Assembly (NCBI GenBank): GCA_965226215.1
Contig: CBDDCH010000002.1
Coordinates: 2,046,001-2,110,000, forward strand
Reading direction: 5' to 3'
Length of the DNA: 64,000 nt
Source of the DNA: G963668345 sp965226215
Lineage (GTDB): Bacteria > Acidobacteriota > Terriglobia > Bryobacterales > UBA6623
Shown piece by piece: positions 35,741 to 44,622 of the stretch. The notes under the pieces were generated by a model. The model did not search any database. It worked only from the letters and a program-made list of their open reading frames with translations, and was not told the DNA's origin. The position numbers and the translations under genes were made by a program. How positions within the stretch are numbered: position 1 is the stretch's first letter; the number at the start of each line of letters is the position of its first letter.

Positions 35741-38161
35741 CTACGCCCGCACCTCGACGATGGTCGCTCCCGCACCACCTTCGTGCTGCTCGGCTTGGTA
35801 GTAGCGCTCGACCAGAGGATGGCCCTTGAACATTTGCCACAGCGCCCGCCGCAGGACGTTCATGCCGTGCCCGTGAATTACTCGCACCCTGGTCACTTCG
35901 GCCAGCAAGGCATCGTCGAGCAGCTTGTCTACGGCCTCTTGCGCTTCCTCGGAGGTCTTGCCGATCACGTTGATTTCGGACAACTCCTTCGGTTCCCGCG
36001 GGGAATGCTGAACGGTGACGCGGGCGGGAAGTCTGCCCGCTGCGTGAGAGGCCGGCAGAACTTCGGCGATGTCGGCCGCCGCCACCCGGAGCTTCAACGA
36101 GCCGGCCTGCACTTCGAAGCCGCCATCGGCCAGCTTCCGCGTCACGCGTCCGACGGCGCCTAGTTCCGAAAGTCTGACCGTGGCTCCCTCTTCGACCGCC
36201 GGAGGTTGGGGCGGCGATTCCGTAGTCGACTGCAACATGCTTTGGGCGGCCGTGCGGAAGTCGTCCCGGAGCTCCCGGCGCCCCTTGGCGCCTCGGACCT
36301 GGGCGTCTGACACCAGGCGGCGCTTCGCTTCGGAACGAGCCAGCCGTTCCAACGCGTCCTTGCTCTGAGCTTCGAAGCGCGCGATCAATTCCTCGACCCG
36401 CTGCTCGAGTTGCCTGATCTTGGCGGTCTCGCGGCGCTGCCATTCGAGCGCCACCTTGCTTTCCCGCTCGCGCAGGCTGCGCTCGGCCTGGCGCAGGTCG
36501 CCCTCGGCCGATTCGTAGCGCGCGAGTTGAAGGCGAAGTTGCTCCAGGAAGGCCACCGTTTGCTCTCCTCGCTGGTCCATCGCCCTTCGGGCGCGCTCGA
36601 TGATGGACTCGGGTATGCCTAGCCGTTGAGCCATAGCCAAGCCCGCGGACTGGCCGGGCACTCCCACCGTAAGCCGATAGTTCGGTGAAAGCGTTTCCTG
36701 ATCGAAGCCGACAGCAGCGTTCTCCACGCCTTCCCCGGTGGCCGCAAAGGCCTTCAGAGCCGGCAGGTGAGTTGTCGCCAAGCAAAAAGATCCCCTGGTC
36801 TGAAAGTGGCCTAGGACAGCGATCCCGAGCGCTCCACCTTCTTCCGGGTCGGTGGCGGCCGCGATCTCGTCGATAAGGACCAGCGAGCGGCTGGTTGCTC
36901 GCTCCATCATGTGTTTGAGCTGGTTGATGTGAGCGGAAAACGTGCTCAGGCTTTCCTTGATGGACTGGGAGTCGCCTATGTCGGCCAAGACTTGTTCAAA
37001 CCACGGAAACTCGGCCTCGTCCGCCGGGACCGGCAGGCCTGACTGAGCCATGACCACCAGCAAGCCGACTACCTTGAGCGCAACCGTCTTGCCCCCCGCA
37101 TTAGGACCGCTGATCACTAAGACCCGGCGCTTCTCGTCCAAAGTGAGCGACATCGGAACCACGGCCTGGTCTTCGCTTCGAAGCACGTCCTCGAGCAGCG
37201 GATGACGGGCCCGCTTCAGCCTCAACCGCACGGGTGGCTTGGAGGAAAAGCTGGGGATTATGCAGTCAAACTCCCTGCTAAAACGGGCCTTCGCGAACAG
37301 CAGCTCGAGATGAGCGAGCGCCTCGACCGCAGCCGTAACTTCGTCGACACGCCGGCGAAGCCACTCGGTCATTTCACCCAGGATGCGTTGAATCTCGCGC
37401 TGCTCATCCTCGAGCATGCGTACGTGGCGGTTGTTGAGTTCGATCGTCGTAAGGGGTTCTATGAATACTGTCTGCCCAGTCGAACTCGCGCCGTGAATCA
37501 CCCCTTCGATCCGCCACTTCCAGGTGGCCTTGACCGGCACGACGAGCCGCCCGTTGCGAATCGTCACGTAGTCCTCCTGCAAGACCCCTTCCTGGCCGTG
37601 CGTGCGAAGAAAACGCTCCAGCGATTTGTGAACCAGTTGGCGATTTTGTTCGATCTGTCGGCGGATTCGCGCCAAGCCCGGGCTGGCCTTGTCGGCCACT
37701 CCCCCATCGGGCAGAATCTTGCCCGACAGTTCCTTGACGATCGGACGGAAGCCGTCGAGCGCTTCTCGCCAGGTTGTGAGGCGCGGATAATGGTCGCCGC
37801 ACGCGCCGAGGCGTTGGTGAGTTTCCCCGGCCCGATCGAGCAGTCCGAGCAAGTTATAGATGTCAAGGGCCTCGAGGACCGATCCCTCCAGGCGAAGGCG
37901 TTCGAGGGCGGGCCGCACCTCGCGGAGGCCCGAAAAACTGAGAGCTGGAGCCGGCTGGTGTCCCGAGCCAGCCTTTTCGGCCTGCCGCAGCCAGCCGAGG
38001 GCTTCCGCCGTCTCGGCCAAGCTCTCCTCCGCCGCATCGCGAGAGGCCAGCACCGGCTGCCGGGCAAACTCCTCAAGCCGCCACTTTCCCAGCGGGCTGA
38101 CGATGTAGCGCTCCAGCAGCGCTATCAGCTGGGGCAATTCGAGGGTTTTTAAGTGCTCCAT
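35741..38161 (-). CDS. mutS2: MutS2 (RqcU-type) ATPase/endonuclease
   Basis: 806 residues, full length for the family. Order: MutS core/lever domains (1-310), ATPase with Walker A LVISGPNAGGKTVALK and Walker B/ABC region SLVLIDEIAAATDPEEGGAL, a long charged coiled coil (about 520-630), and a C-terminal Smr domain (TRVRVIHGHGMNVLRRALW) with HGHG where HGKG is usual. MutS2 lacks the mismatch-recognition domain; it splits collided ribosomes in ribosome quality control and has been linked to suppression of recombination. ATG start. The Nudix gene lies 106 bp upstream. Confidence 0.97.
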   Translation of the reverse strand: MEHLKTLELPQLIALLERYIVSPLGKWRLEEFARQPVLASRDAAEESLAETAEALGWLRQAEKAGSGHQPAPALSFSGLREVRPALERLRLEGSVLEALDIYNLLGLLDRAGETHQRLGACGDHYPRLTTWREALDGFRPIVKELSGKILPDGGVADKASPGLARIRRQIEQNRQLVHKSLERFLRTHGQEGVLQEDYVTIRNGRLVVPVKATWKWRIEGVIHGASSTGQTVFIEPLTTIELNNRHVRMLEDEQREIQRILGEMTEWLRRRVDEVTAAVEALAHLELLFAKARFSREFDCIIPSFSSKPPVRLRLKRARHPLLEDVLRSEDQAVVPMSLTLDEKRRVLVISGPNAGGKTVALKVVGLLVVMAQSGLPVPADEAEFPWFEQVLADIGDSQSIKESLSTFSAHINQLKHMMERATSRSLVLIDEIAAATDPEEGGALGIAVLGHFQTRGSFCLATTHLPALKAFAATGEGVENAAVGFDQETLSPNYRLTVGVPGQSAGLAMAQRLGIPESIIERARRAMDQRGEQTVAFLEQLRLQLARYESAEGDLRQAERSLRERESKVALEWQRRETAKIRQLEQRVEELIARFEAQSKDALERLARSEAKRRLVSDAQVRGAKGRRELRDDFRTAAQSMLQSTTESPPQPPAVEEGATVRLSELGAVGRVTRKLADGGFEVQAGSLKLRVAAADIAEVLPASHAAGRLPARVTVQHSPREPKELSEINVIGKTSEEAQEAVDKLLDDALLAEVTRVRVIHGHGMNVLRRALWQMFKGHPLVERYYQAEQHEGGAGATIVEVRA

Positions 38162-38267
38162 TTCATGAATGCACTTACATTACCTGGAAATGCACACGGG
38201 CAGAGTGGTCCGCGTCCACAAAACCCTGTTGAGTAATGCGGGTCAAGTCGGGGGGCAACATCAGATC

Positions 38268-38714
38268 TCAACCACGCTGGGAAAGGGCGTCGCGCAACGC
38301 GAATGCCTTTTCGATGACGGCTGGCGTACCTTTGGTGATTTCGTAGCGAGACACGTCCCGGCGGTTCACCCATTCGGCCGCGTCGGCATCGTCAGCGACT
38401 CGCAATGTCCCGCTCAACGGCTCACAGACGTAATCCACGAGGACGTAGTGGTACTCGATCTTTCCGTCGTCGTCGTAGATGATTCGCTCCAGCACTTCCA
38501 CCGTCTCCAGCACTCGAACCTCGAGGCCGACCTCCTCGCGGATCTCCCGGCGGATGCCGTCAACCAACGACTCGCCCAGCTCCAGCATGCCCCCAGGTAT
38601 AGACCACAGTCCCTTGCTGGGCTCTCGGCCGCGGCGCACTAGCAAAACTCTGGGGCCTTCGGTGATGATTGCCCCAACGCCCACGACCGGCCGTGACGGA
38701 TATCTACGGGACAT
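38268..38714 (-). CDS. Nudix hydrolase
   Basis: About 148 residues with a complete Nudix box, GGMLELGESLVDGIRREI then REEVGLE (GX5EX7REUXEEXGU). The N-terminal RPVVGVGAIITEGPRVLLVR and the tail IEYHYVLVDYVCEPLSG resemble ADP-ribose/NADH-pyrophosphatase-like and general Nudix proteins; substrate unknown. ATG 38714 has GGGAAAGAGA just upstream and is preferred over ATG 38735. Confidence 0.93.
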   Translation of the reverse strand: MSRRYPSRPVVGVGAIITEGPRVLLVRRGREPSKGLWSIPGGMLELGESLVDGIRREIREEVGLEVRVLETVEVLERIIYDDDGKIEYHYVLVDYVCEPLSGTLRVADDADAAEWVNRRDVSRYEITKGTPAVIEKAFALRDALSQRG

Positions 38715-38844
38715 TCTCTTTCCCGATTCCATCACACCTACTCCGGGCAGGCAAGGCTACCAGACTAACGCCCGGCCTCGTGGAATAGATTTGCCCGTCA
38801 ATCACGGCCCGGCGTCCCCAGGCGTGACTTTCTCGTTTCTTTAC

Positions 38845-38873
38845 TTGGCATCCACTCTCCCCTACGGTACATA
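38845..38873 (+). promoter_or_regulatory. Candidate promoter for the zinc-ribbon gene
   Basis: TTGGCA and TACATA with a 17-base spacer, 24 bases before the ATG at 38897. Confidence 0.4.
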
Positions 38874-38896
38874 CTGTAAGAGAGGGAAGGCATCTC

Positions 38897-39154
38897 ATGG
38901 CTCTGTGTCCGGATTGCGGGCAAACAGTCGACATCACGGAAGACGACCTCGTCATCGGTGACATCGTCACTTGTGCGGATTGCGGCGCGGAGCTCGCAGT
39001 GGTAAGCCTACAGGAACTTGAACTCCAGGCGGTGTTGGATGAGGACGAACTAGATGAAGACATGCTGGACGACGAGGAGTTGGAAAGGCATGAGCAACAC
39101 TCCCGCAACGGCAGAAACCAGACTCTTGACAAGAAGGATTACGGAGATTACTAA
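38897..39154 (+). CDS. LysW-like zinc-ribbon protein with acidic tail
   Basis: 85 residues. The zinc ribbon CPDCGQTVDITEDDL ... VTCADCGAELAVV is the fold of LysW/ArgW, the amino-group carrier proteins of lysine/arginine synthesis. It is followed by a strongly acidic stretch (LDEDELDEDMLDDEELE) and a basic/polar end closing in KDYGDY. Canonical LysW is ~54 residues and ends EDWGE, whose Glu carries the substrate; DYGDY may be a degenerate equivalent or coincidence. No LysX/LysZ lies in the window. GAGGGAAGG precedes the ATG. Its last 65 bases overlap the next gene in another frame. Confidence 0.8.
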   Translation: MALCPDCGQTVDITEDDLVIGDIVTCADCGAELAVVSLQELELQAVLDEDELDEDMLDDEELERHEQHSRNGRNQTLDKKDYGDY

Positions 39155-39536
39155 GACACGCTTCCGACAGGTTCTGGCTTTCTGCCTCGTGCTGCTGTGT
39201 GCCGTGGTGGCGACGGCCGGCGCGAAGAAAAAACGAACGAGCCAGCCGCAAGCGCTCGTTTCCGGAACGGTCTTCCAGAAGAGTGGCCGATTGCTCCCTG
39301 GCGCCAAGGTCACAGTAGTAGACGAAGAAGGCAAACCAAAGCGAGTACGTAGCATCACCGACCGGCGTGGCGAATTTGCGATCCGCGTACCGGCGGGCAG
39401 AGCCCGCTATCGCGTTACCGCGCAGGCCAAGGGTTTCCAATCACAGGAAAAGACAGTCGAGATCTACGAGAGTGAGAAAGTTACAGTCAACTTCCAGTTG
39501 CCCCCCAACCAGAAGGCAACCGCCAAGCAAGACTAG
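39090..39536 (+). CDS. Secreted carboxypeptidase-regulatory-like (TTR/CNA-B fold) protein
   Basis: 148 residues. A hydrophobic export segment (LAFCLVLLCAVVATAGA) is followed by a single beta-sandwich domain: VSGTVFQKSGRLLPGAKVTV, SITDRRGEFAIRVPAGRARY, VTAQAKGFQSQEKTVEI. This is the CarboxypepD_reg-like fold common in Acidobacteriota. ATG 39090 has a GGAAAGG site but lies inside the preceding zinc-ribbon gene; a later start would still keep the signal sequence. It is followed 46 bases later by a second protein of the same kind. Confidence 0.8.
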   Translation: MSNTPATAETRLLTRRITEITKTRFRQVLAFCLVLLCAVVATAGAKKKRTSQPQALVSGTVFQKSGRLLPGAKVTVVDEEGKPKRVRSITDRRGEFAIRVPAGRARYRVTAQAKGFQSQEKTVEIYESEKVTVNFQLPPNQKATAKQD

Positions 39537-39582
39537 ACGTCCAACTACTGATCCGAAAGCTGTCAGGGGATGGAGAGGACAA

Positions 39583-39948
39583 ATGGGAAGATCGATCCGC
39601 TTTTCGGCTGTGTTGCTGGTGCTCGTGTGGCTTGCCGGTACGGCTGACCCCTGCCTCGCCAAGAAGAAAAAGGAAAAGCCTACGCGATCTGTCACCGGCC
39701 TGGTTTGGGATCAGATCGAGAACCCCATCGCCGGGGCCGTCGTCCAGCTCAAGAACACCCGCACGCTGCAAGTCAAGTCCTTCATCACCCAGGAAAAAGG
39801 CAGTTACTACTTCCACGGTCTCGACCCTAACGTAGACTACCAGCTGACAGCGCAGTACGAAGGCGTCAGGAGCCGAACACGAACCCTCAGCACTTTCGAT
39901 GACCGCAAGGAAGTGATCTACAACTTCAAGCTGAAGCTGGAGAAGTAG
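39583..39948 (+). CDS. Second small secreted carboxypeptidase-regulatory-like protein
   Basis: 121 residues: signal peptide (FSAVLLVLVWLAGTADPCLA), a KKKKEKP linker and the same beta-sandwich fold (VTGLVWDQIENPIAGAVVQL, GSYYFHGLDPNVDYQLTAQY). A GGAGAGGA ribosome-binding site precedes the ATG. It shares the KKK-rich linker after the signal with its upstream neighbour, so the pair is probably a tandem duplication or functional couple. Exact role unknown. Confidence 0.85.
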   Translation: MGRSIRFSAVLLVLVWLAGTADPCLAKKKKEKPTRSVTGLVWDQIENPIAGAVVQLKNTRTLQVKSFITQEKGSYYFHGLDPNVDYQLTAQYEGVRSRTRTLSTFDDRKEVIYNFKLKLEK

Positions 39949-40027
39949 CGGCTCGTTCTCCGGCCTCCGATTTCCCTCTAGCAAGTGCCTTGGTCCGCGG
40001 TAGGGCGTCAGCCTCGCCGGCTCCGCT

Positions 40028-40077
40028 TGTAGGGCGCGTGTCGGACCCGCCCGTGGGCCGGTTTCAAACCGGCCCCT
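40028..40077 (+). repeat. GC-rich dispersed repeat (partner at 20669-20725)
   Basis: GTAGGGCGCGTGTCGGACCC then GCCCGTGGGCCGGTTTCAAA, forming a hairpin with CCGGTTTGAAACCGG-like symmetry. It resembles 20669-20725. Confidence 0.6.
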
Positions 40078-40142
40078 ATCATACGATTTCGTCAGACCGA
40101 CCCACTACCCTGACCGCTCAATACGGCACTCAATGCCGTATC

Positions 40143-40355
40143 ATGGGACTGTGCGTGAGGGCAAACAATAAGGTTACCGTGATCCTTCCTACAGCGCTGG
40201 TCGAAAAGGCGACGCGAGCATCAGGAGTTGGCCTGACCCCGACCATTCGCCAAGGCCTTGAGGCCGTTATTGTGTCGGATGCTTGCCGCCAACTGCGCAA
40301 GTTGAGAGGGAAGGTCCGGCTGTCAATCGACGTAAAGGAGTTGAGGCGCGACTAA
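40143..40355 (+). CDS. Antitoxin-like protein paired with a PIN toxin
   Basis: A 70-residue protein: VTVILPTALVEKATRASGVG, TIRQGLEAVIVSDACRQLRK, LRGKVRLSIDVKELR. This matches VapB-type antitoxins of the ribbon-helix-helix style (an MKTTVNIPD-like beta strand followed by two helices). It ends in TAA that overlaps the start of the PIN frame by five bases. The start could be ATG 40143 or a GTG five codons in; no strong ribosome-binding site is seen. Confidence 0.7.
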   Translation: MGLCVRANNKVTVILPTALVEKATRASGVGLTPTIRQGLEAVIVSDACRQLRKLRGKVRLSIDVKELRRD

Positions 40356-40740
40356 CCTCCTCTGTGCGGACACCAACTGCTGGATAGCCTATCTGGCCGG
40401 GGAAGCAGGCTCTGATGTTGAGCTCCTCGCGAGCGGACTCGAGCAGGAAGCCGTCGTCATGTCCCCGGTAGTGCTCGCGGAGTTGTTCAGCGATCCCTCC
40501 CTCAGCAGAAAGCTCCAGGCGAGCTTTCGGCCTCTGCCGATGCTTGACGCTAGCCCAGGGTTTTGGGAGCGATCCGGTCGACTCAGGGCGCGGCTAAGGG
40601 AGCGCGGTTATCGGCCCAAGTTAGCGGACACGCTCATCGCGCAAGGGTGCATCGACTATCGCACTCCCCTTCTGACGAGAGACCGCGATTTCCAGCCCTT
40701 CGCTAAGCACTCGAAACTTGGACTAGTCTTGCCGGCTTGA
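40351..40740 (+). CDS. PIN-domain toxin (VapC-like), initiator codon missing
   Basis: About 130 residues. The PIN motif I Asp is in LLCADTNCWIAYLAG, the second acidic position is in SPVVLAELFSDP, and the C-terminal motif is RPKLADTLIAQGCIDYRTPLLTRDRDFQPF, with two conserved acids. VapC toxins are ribonucleases. The conserved N-terminus begins directly after the TGA at 40345-40347; the first codons read ACT AAC CTC CTC, with no ATG/GTG/TTG before residue Met37 (40459). AAAGGAG lies ten bases before ACT 40351. Either a non-standard start or a defective toxin. Confidence 0.75.
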   Translation, partial: TNLLCADTNCWIAYLAGEAGSDVELLASGLEQEAVVMSPVVLAELFSDPSLSRKLQASFRPLPMLDASPGFWERSGRLRARLRERGYRPKLADTLIAQGCIDYRTPLLTRDRDFQPFAKHSKLGLVLPA

Positions 40741-40773
40741 CGAGGATGGCTGGGCCGAGGGCTTCGACCTTCT

Positions 40774-42330
40774 CTACAACACCGGTCCGATCCGCCAGGG
40801 AATGAACTCGCGGTGGCCGAGAGCTTCGCTGAAGGTCTTCTTCCCGGATGCAATCCCTAGCAGGAAACGGTAGATTTTTTCGCCGGCTTGTTCCATATCC
40901 TCGGCCCCTTCGGTGATGGTGCCGGTGTTGATGTCCATGTCCTCGTCCATGAACTTTCCCGTCTGAGAATTTGACGCGATCTTGACCACCGGTACGGTCG
41001 GGAAACCGAAGCAACTTCCACGTCCGGTCGTAAACAGGCAGACATTGCACCCGCCGGCGGCCATCCCGGTGACCGAGGTGGGGTCGTAGCCGGGCGTGTT
41101 CATGAACACAAAGCCGTTGCTGCCGATTCGCTCGGCGTAATCATAGACATCGGTCAAAGGCGAAGTGCCTGCCTTGGCCACCGCTCCCAAGGACTTCTCG
41201 ACGATGTTGGTAAGGCCCCCTGCCTTGTTGCCGGGCGTGGGATTACTGTCGAACGTGGGTGCGTCCATGAATCCGGCCACATAGCGCTTGTACCATTCGA
41301 TTCTAGCCAAGAGCTTTTCGCCCACTTCGCGGCTGACGGCTCTGCGCGTGAGCAAGTGCTCCGCCCCGTAGATCTCGGTCGTCTCGCCGAGACAGACTGT
41401 CCCTCCCTGCTTGACCAGCAGATCAGAGCAGTAGCCGACCGCGGGATTCGCCCCGATGCCGGAGAACGCGTCCGACCCCCCGCACTCGAGCGCCACGACC
41501 AGTTTCGACGCCGCACATTCAACTCTTTCGGGCCGGCCAACTTCCGCGATCAGTTCCCAAACAGCCTTGACGCTATCGGCCACAACACGGCGTGTACCTC
41601 CGCTGTCTTGAAGCGTGAACCCTCGCCGAGGCGCGCGCTCACTTCCGTTTTCGTCCGGACGGAGGTAATAGCTAATCTGGTTGACCTCGCAGCCAAGCCC
41701 GACGACGACGGCCGCGGCCACGTTGGGGTGGTCGGCCAGCCCATCAAGCGTCCGGCGAAGCAATTGGGTATCGGGCCCCTCCGCCTGGCCGCAACCATCG
41801 ACATGGGGAAAACAGACGACGCCGTCAATGCCTGTTCCCCCGAAGGACTCATGTTGAAAAGCAGCCTCGATCTTCTGCGTGGCGTGAGCCGCGCAGTTGC
41901 TTGCGCCGACAATGGCCACATAGTTGCGGGTCCCCACGCGCCCGTCAGTGCGCGGATATCCCATGAACGTGCGCTCGGGCAAAAACGGCACCTCCGACAA
42001 ATCGTTGAGCGACGTGGAGAACTCGTACTGGCGATCCCCGACGTCGTACAGCAGGTTGTGGACGTGGACCAGCTCGCCGGGACGAATAGGTTCCCGGGCC
42101 GTACCGATGTTCTCCCCATACTTGAGGACGGCGGTCCCCTCGGGGATATCCGCCAGCGCGATCTTATGTCCGGCTGCGACCGCTTGATGGATTTGGATCT
42201 CTCGGTCTTCGACGGCGATCACGCTGCCGGCCAGTAGGGGTACCCGGGCGACCACGACGTTGTCGCGGCTATTGAGCCGAATGAATGCCTTGTCGGGCTG
42301 AATGCCGCTGCCTAGAGTTACAAGTCCCAT
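40774..42330 (-). CDS. UxaA-family (altronate/galactarate) dehydratase
   Basis: 518 residues. An N-terminal SAF domain (about 10-80) is followed by the large C-terminal dehydratase domain with the cysteine/histidine motifs VCFPHVDGCGQAEGP, ALECGGSDAFSGI and GCNVCLFTTGRGSCFGFP, which bind a divalent metal or Fe. This is the UxaA/GarD family that dehydrates altronate, galactarate or related sugar acids. Substrate not decidable. ATG 42330 is chosen over a TTG four codons earlier. Probably cytoplasmic, single gene. Confidence 0.92.
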   Translation of the reverse strand: MGLVTLGSGIQPDKAFIRLNSRDNVVVARVPLLAGSVIAVEDREIQIHQAVAAGHKIALADIPEGTAVLKYGENIGTAREPIRPGELVHVHNLLYDVGDRQYEFSTSLNDLSEVPFLPERTFMGYPRTDGRVGTRNYVAIVGASNCAAHATQKIEAAFQHESFGGTGIDGVVCFPHVDGCGQAEGPDTQLLRRTLDGLADHPNVAAAVVVGLGCEVNQISYYLRPDENGSERAPRRGFTLQDSGGTRRVVADSVKAVWELIAEVGRPERVECAASKLVVALECGGSDAFSGIGANPAVGYCSDLLVKQGGTVCLGETTEIYGAEHLLTRRAVSREVGEKLLARIEWYKRYVAGFMDAPTFDSNPTPGNKAGGLTNIVEKSLGAVAKAGTSPLTDVYDYAERIGSNGFVFMNTPGYDPTSVTGMAAGGCNVCLFTTGRGSCFGFPTVPVVKIASNSQTGKFMDEDMDINTGTITEGAEDMEQAGEKIYRFLLGIASGKKTFSEALGHREFIPWRIGPVL

Positions 42331-42483
42331 GACCGGTTGCAACGGAGTTTCGGACGGGCCAGACCGCGCGAACCATTCATCCTAGCAGCTTGGCCCGGCG
42401 GATTCGGAGCGGCCAACGCGCGCGTCAACTACGTTCTGAGACTCTGACTGCCCCCTCCCGCCAGAGGGGAGAAGCCGCGATCC

Positions 42484-42936
42484 CTAACCGTGCTCGGCGA
42501 GCACTCGTCCCACTTCCAGTAACAACTCAACGTCTTTTTCGGAAAACTCACGTTCTTCGATGGTGGCGATACCGAGCGCTCCCACCACGCGTTCTCCCGA
42601 CATCACAGGGACGCAAACGGAACCTTTGACGCCCGTATCCCGGGCTTGCGGACGTACGGCGCCACTGGCGTCGCTTTGCAGATTGCACAAGTTGACGGGT
42701 TCTTTGCGCTCAACCGCCAACCCTGCGATGCCTTTGCCGACAGGAATGGTTTGGATCAGCGCCAGCAGATGCTCCGGGATCGATCCCGCCCACGCTTTCA
42801 GGTGTAGGAGCTCGTCGCTTCTTAGTTCGTGAAGTGTTCCCGTATCGGCCCGAAAATGACGGAGCGCGAGGTCAAGAACCTGGGAAGGGTCGCTGGCTTG
42901 GTCTCGCAGTTCCTCCAAGAAAGCCTCTTCATTCAT
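42484..42936 (-). CDS. GAF-domain protein
   Basis: 150 residues, one GAF domain of the fRMsr/NreA-like type: DTGTLHELRSDELLHLKAWA, IPVGKGIAGLAVERKEPVNL, VKGSVCVPVMSGERVVGALG. Such proteins sense small molecules or reduce oxidised methionine (the free-Met-sulfoxide reductase Cys pattern is not clear here). A GGAGG site lies nine bases before ATG 42936; a longer frame start at 43086 is not favoured. Confidence 0.85.
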   Translation of the reverse strand: MNEEAFLEELRDQASDPSQVLDLALRHFRADTGTLHELRSDELLHLKAWAGSIPEHLLALIQTIPVGKGIAGLAVERKEPVNLCNLQSDASGAVRPQARDTGVKGSVCVPVMSGERVVGALGIATIEEREFSEKDVELLLEVGRVLAEHG

Positions 42937-43040
42937 GGCGGTCGGCCTCCACGATCCGACTACTCTTGCTCGAACCCACTCTTGCCACTGGCGGTTCGTG
43001 GTCTGTAAGTTGCAGAAACTGGGGTCACCGAACTGCACCA

Positions 43041-43089
43041 GGCGTCGAGATGAGTCTCGACGCGGCACGCTGAGAGCGTGCGCCACAAA
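43041..43089 (+). repeat. Palindromic GC-rich repeat (GAGCGTGCGCCAC family)
   Basis: In the otherwise gene-free gap 42937-43290. Two adjacent stems: GTCGAGATGAGTCTCGAC and GCACGCTGAGAGCGTGC, then GCCACAAA. Related copies at 47047-47089 and 58681-58728 keep the two-stem arrangement with compensating changes. Confidence 0.75.
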
Positions 43090-43290
43090 GCAATTGGACG
43101 TTTACGCACGGACTTTGGGCGCTGCCGGTAGGACCCGAAGCGCAGGCGCTGGGCGCTTGCCTGCTGTGTTGGCCTTCCGGCCGACGGTTCCCGCCTGACG
43201 TGCTGCGCGCAGCCGCGATCAACGCTCGTTTTGTCACGCTAAAATAAACGGGGCTACTTTAGGCAAGTCTTCCGTCGAAGACTCCGACTT

Positions 43291-44550
43291 ATGATCATGT
43301 CACAGGCGCTAAGGATCTCGCTTGCTTTGGCTTGTGCCGGTCTTGTGCCGGCGGCAGCGGCCGGGAACGCTCAGACCTTGGTGCGCTCGGCCATCGTCGG
43401 GGAGCAGCTTCACCTTTTCAACACCGACAAAGCCGTTCTCTCGTCCGGGCAGCGCCGCACCGACTTTCCTTGTTCGGTGACGCCTTTGCCGCCTCAGCTT
43501 GGGTTTGACCTAGAGTTCCTTGCCGGGTATCTGTTCAAAATCCCCCTAAGCGCCCTGGCGGGTGAAGGGACGACGATCCGGGTCCTGTTTAGGGTGCAAC
43601 CGCTGGACGGAAAAGAGCGCGACTACTACTTTTCCGATCGCTACACCGTTCCGCCCATTGAGGAGGGAAAGAGCGGGGACGTCACTGTCGTAGGAAGGTA
43701 CAAGCTAGGACCGGGCCGCTATCAGGTGGATTGGCTGATGCGTGACGGTGCGGAGAGGGTGTGTTCCACTCGCTGGCGAGTTAAGACACCCTCCTTGGAG
43801 GATCTTGACGGCCTTGCAGCGACCGGCGTGCCTTATTTCGTCGCGGCTCACCAAGAAGACATCTTTGAGGAGGATCCTCCCATGCAGCGGGCGCGACCGA
43901 GGAATCTGCTGCATCTCAAGCTTCTGGTGAACTTTACACCCACTGACTTCAGTCAGTTCCGACTGCGAGAATACGACCTCCGGAACATCGTTTCCATACT
44001 GCGAGCCATCGCGCACGAGCCCCGGTTCGGAACCTTCAGTCTGGTTGCTTTCAACTTGCAGGAGGAGCGCCTCATCTTTGAAGAGCAGCATGTCCCTAAG
44101 ATCGACTTTCCTTCGCTAGGCAATGCGGTCGAATCCATCCGGGGCGACACCGTTGACGTCACACAGTTACGAGACCACGAAAGCGGCTCCCGTTTTTTGA
44201 CAGAACTGCTCCAAAGCCATCTGGGATCCCAAGAGGCCGAGCCTGACGCAGTGATCATCGTCGGCCCCAAGGTCTTGCTGGGAACCAGAATCCCGAGGAA
44301 GGCGCTCCGCGAGGCGGGGAGCGTGAGTTGCCCCGTTTTCTACTTGATCTACGACAGGACGCCGCAGGCACACCCGTGGCGGGACGCTATCAGCAACGTC
44401 CTTAGAGTCTACAAAGGTCAGGAATACGCCATCGCGGCGCCGAAAGATTTCGGACGCGCTATGAACGGCATGATCCGCCGACTGACCGCCAAGGCAGAAG
44501 CCGTATCGAGCTTCAAGCAAGGGGGCGGCTTCGGGGTGGGCCAGGAGTGA
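43291..44550 (+). CDS. Exported conserved hypothetical protein
   Basis: 419 residues with a signal peptide (LRISLALACAGLVPAAAA). The N-terminal half is beta-rich (GFDLEFLAGYLFKIPLSAL, YKLGPGRYQVDWLMRDGAE); the C-terminal half looks like a Rossmann/vWA-type alpha/beta domain (RNLLHLKLLVNFTPTDFSQF, PDAVIIVGPKVLLGTRIP) with no obvious metal site. I associate this layout with acidobacterial secreted proteins but cannot name a family. Convergent with the sialidase gene, 72 bases between stops. Confidence 0.75.
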   Translation: MIMSQALRISLALACAGLVPAAAAGNAQTLVRSAIVGEQLHLFNTDKAVLSSGQRRTDFPCSVTPLPPQLGFDLEFLAGYLFKIPLSALAGEGTTIRVLFRVQPLDGKERDYYFSDRYTVPPIEEGKSGDVTVVGRYKLGPGRYQVDWLMRDGAERVCSTRWRVKTPSLEDLDGLAATGVPYFVAAHQEDIFEEDPPMQRARPRNLLHLKLLVNFTPTDFSQFRLREYDLRNIVSILRAIAHEPRFGTFSLVAFNLQEERLIFEEQHVPKIDFPSLGNAVESIRGDTVDVTQLRDHESGSRFLTELLQSHLGSQEAEPDAVIIVGPKVLLGTRIPRKALREAGSVSCPVFYLIYDRTPQAHPWRDAISNVLRVYKGQEYAIAAPKDFGRAMNGMIRRLTAKAEAVSSFKQGGGFGVGQE

Positions 44551-44622
44551 CGTAGCCTAGGTTGCCGATACGGCCGGTTTCGAAGTCACGAGCGCGTTCC
44601 CCTTCTTCCCGCTCACCCAGAC

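Noticed and set aside
35571..36785. 404-codon minus-strand open frame
   Set aside because: Lies inside mutS2 on the same strand in another frame, with low-complexity Arg/Gly/Ala composition: a GC-rich shadow.
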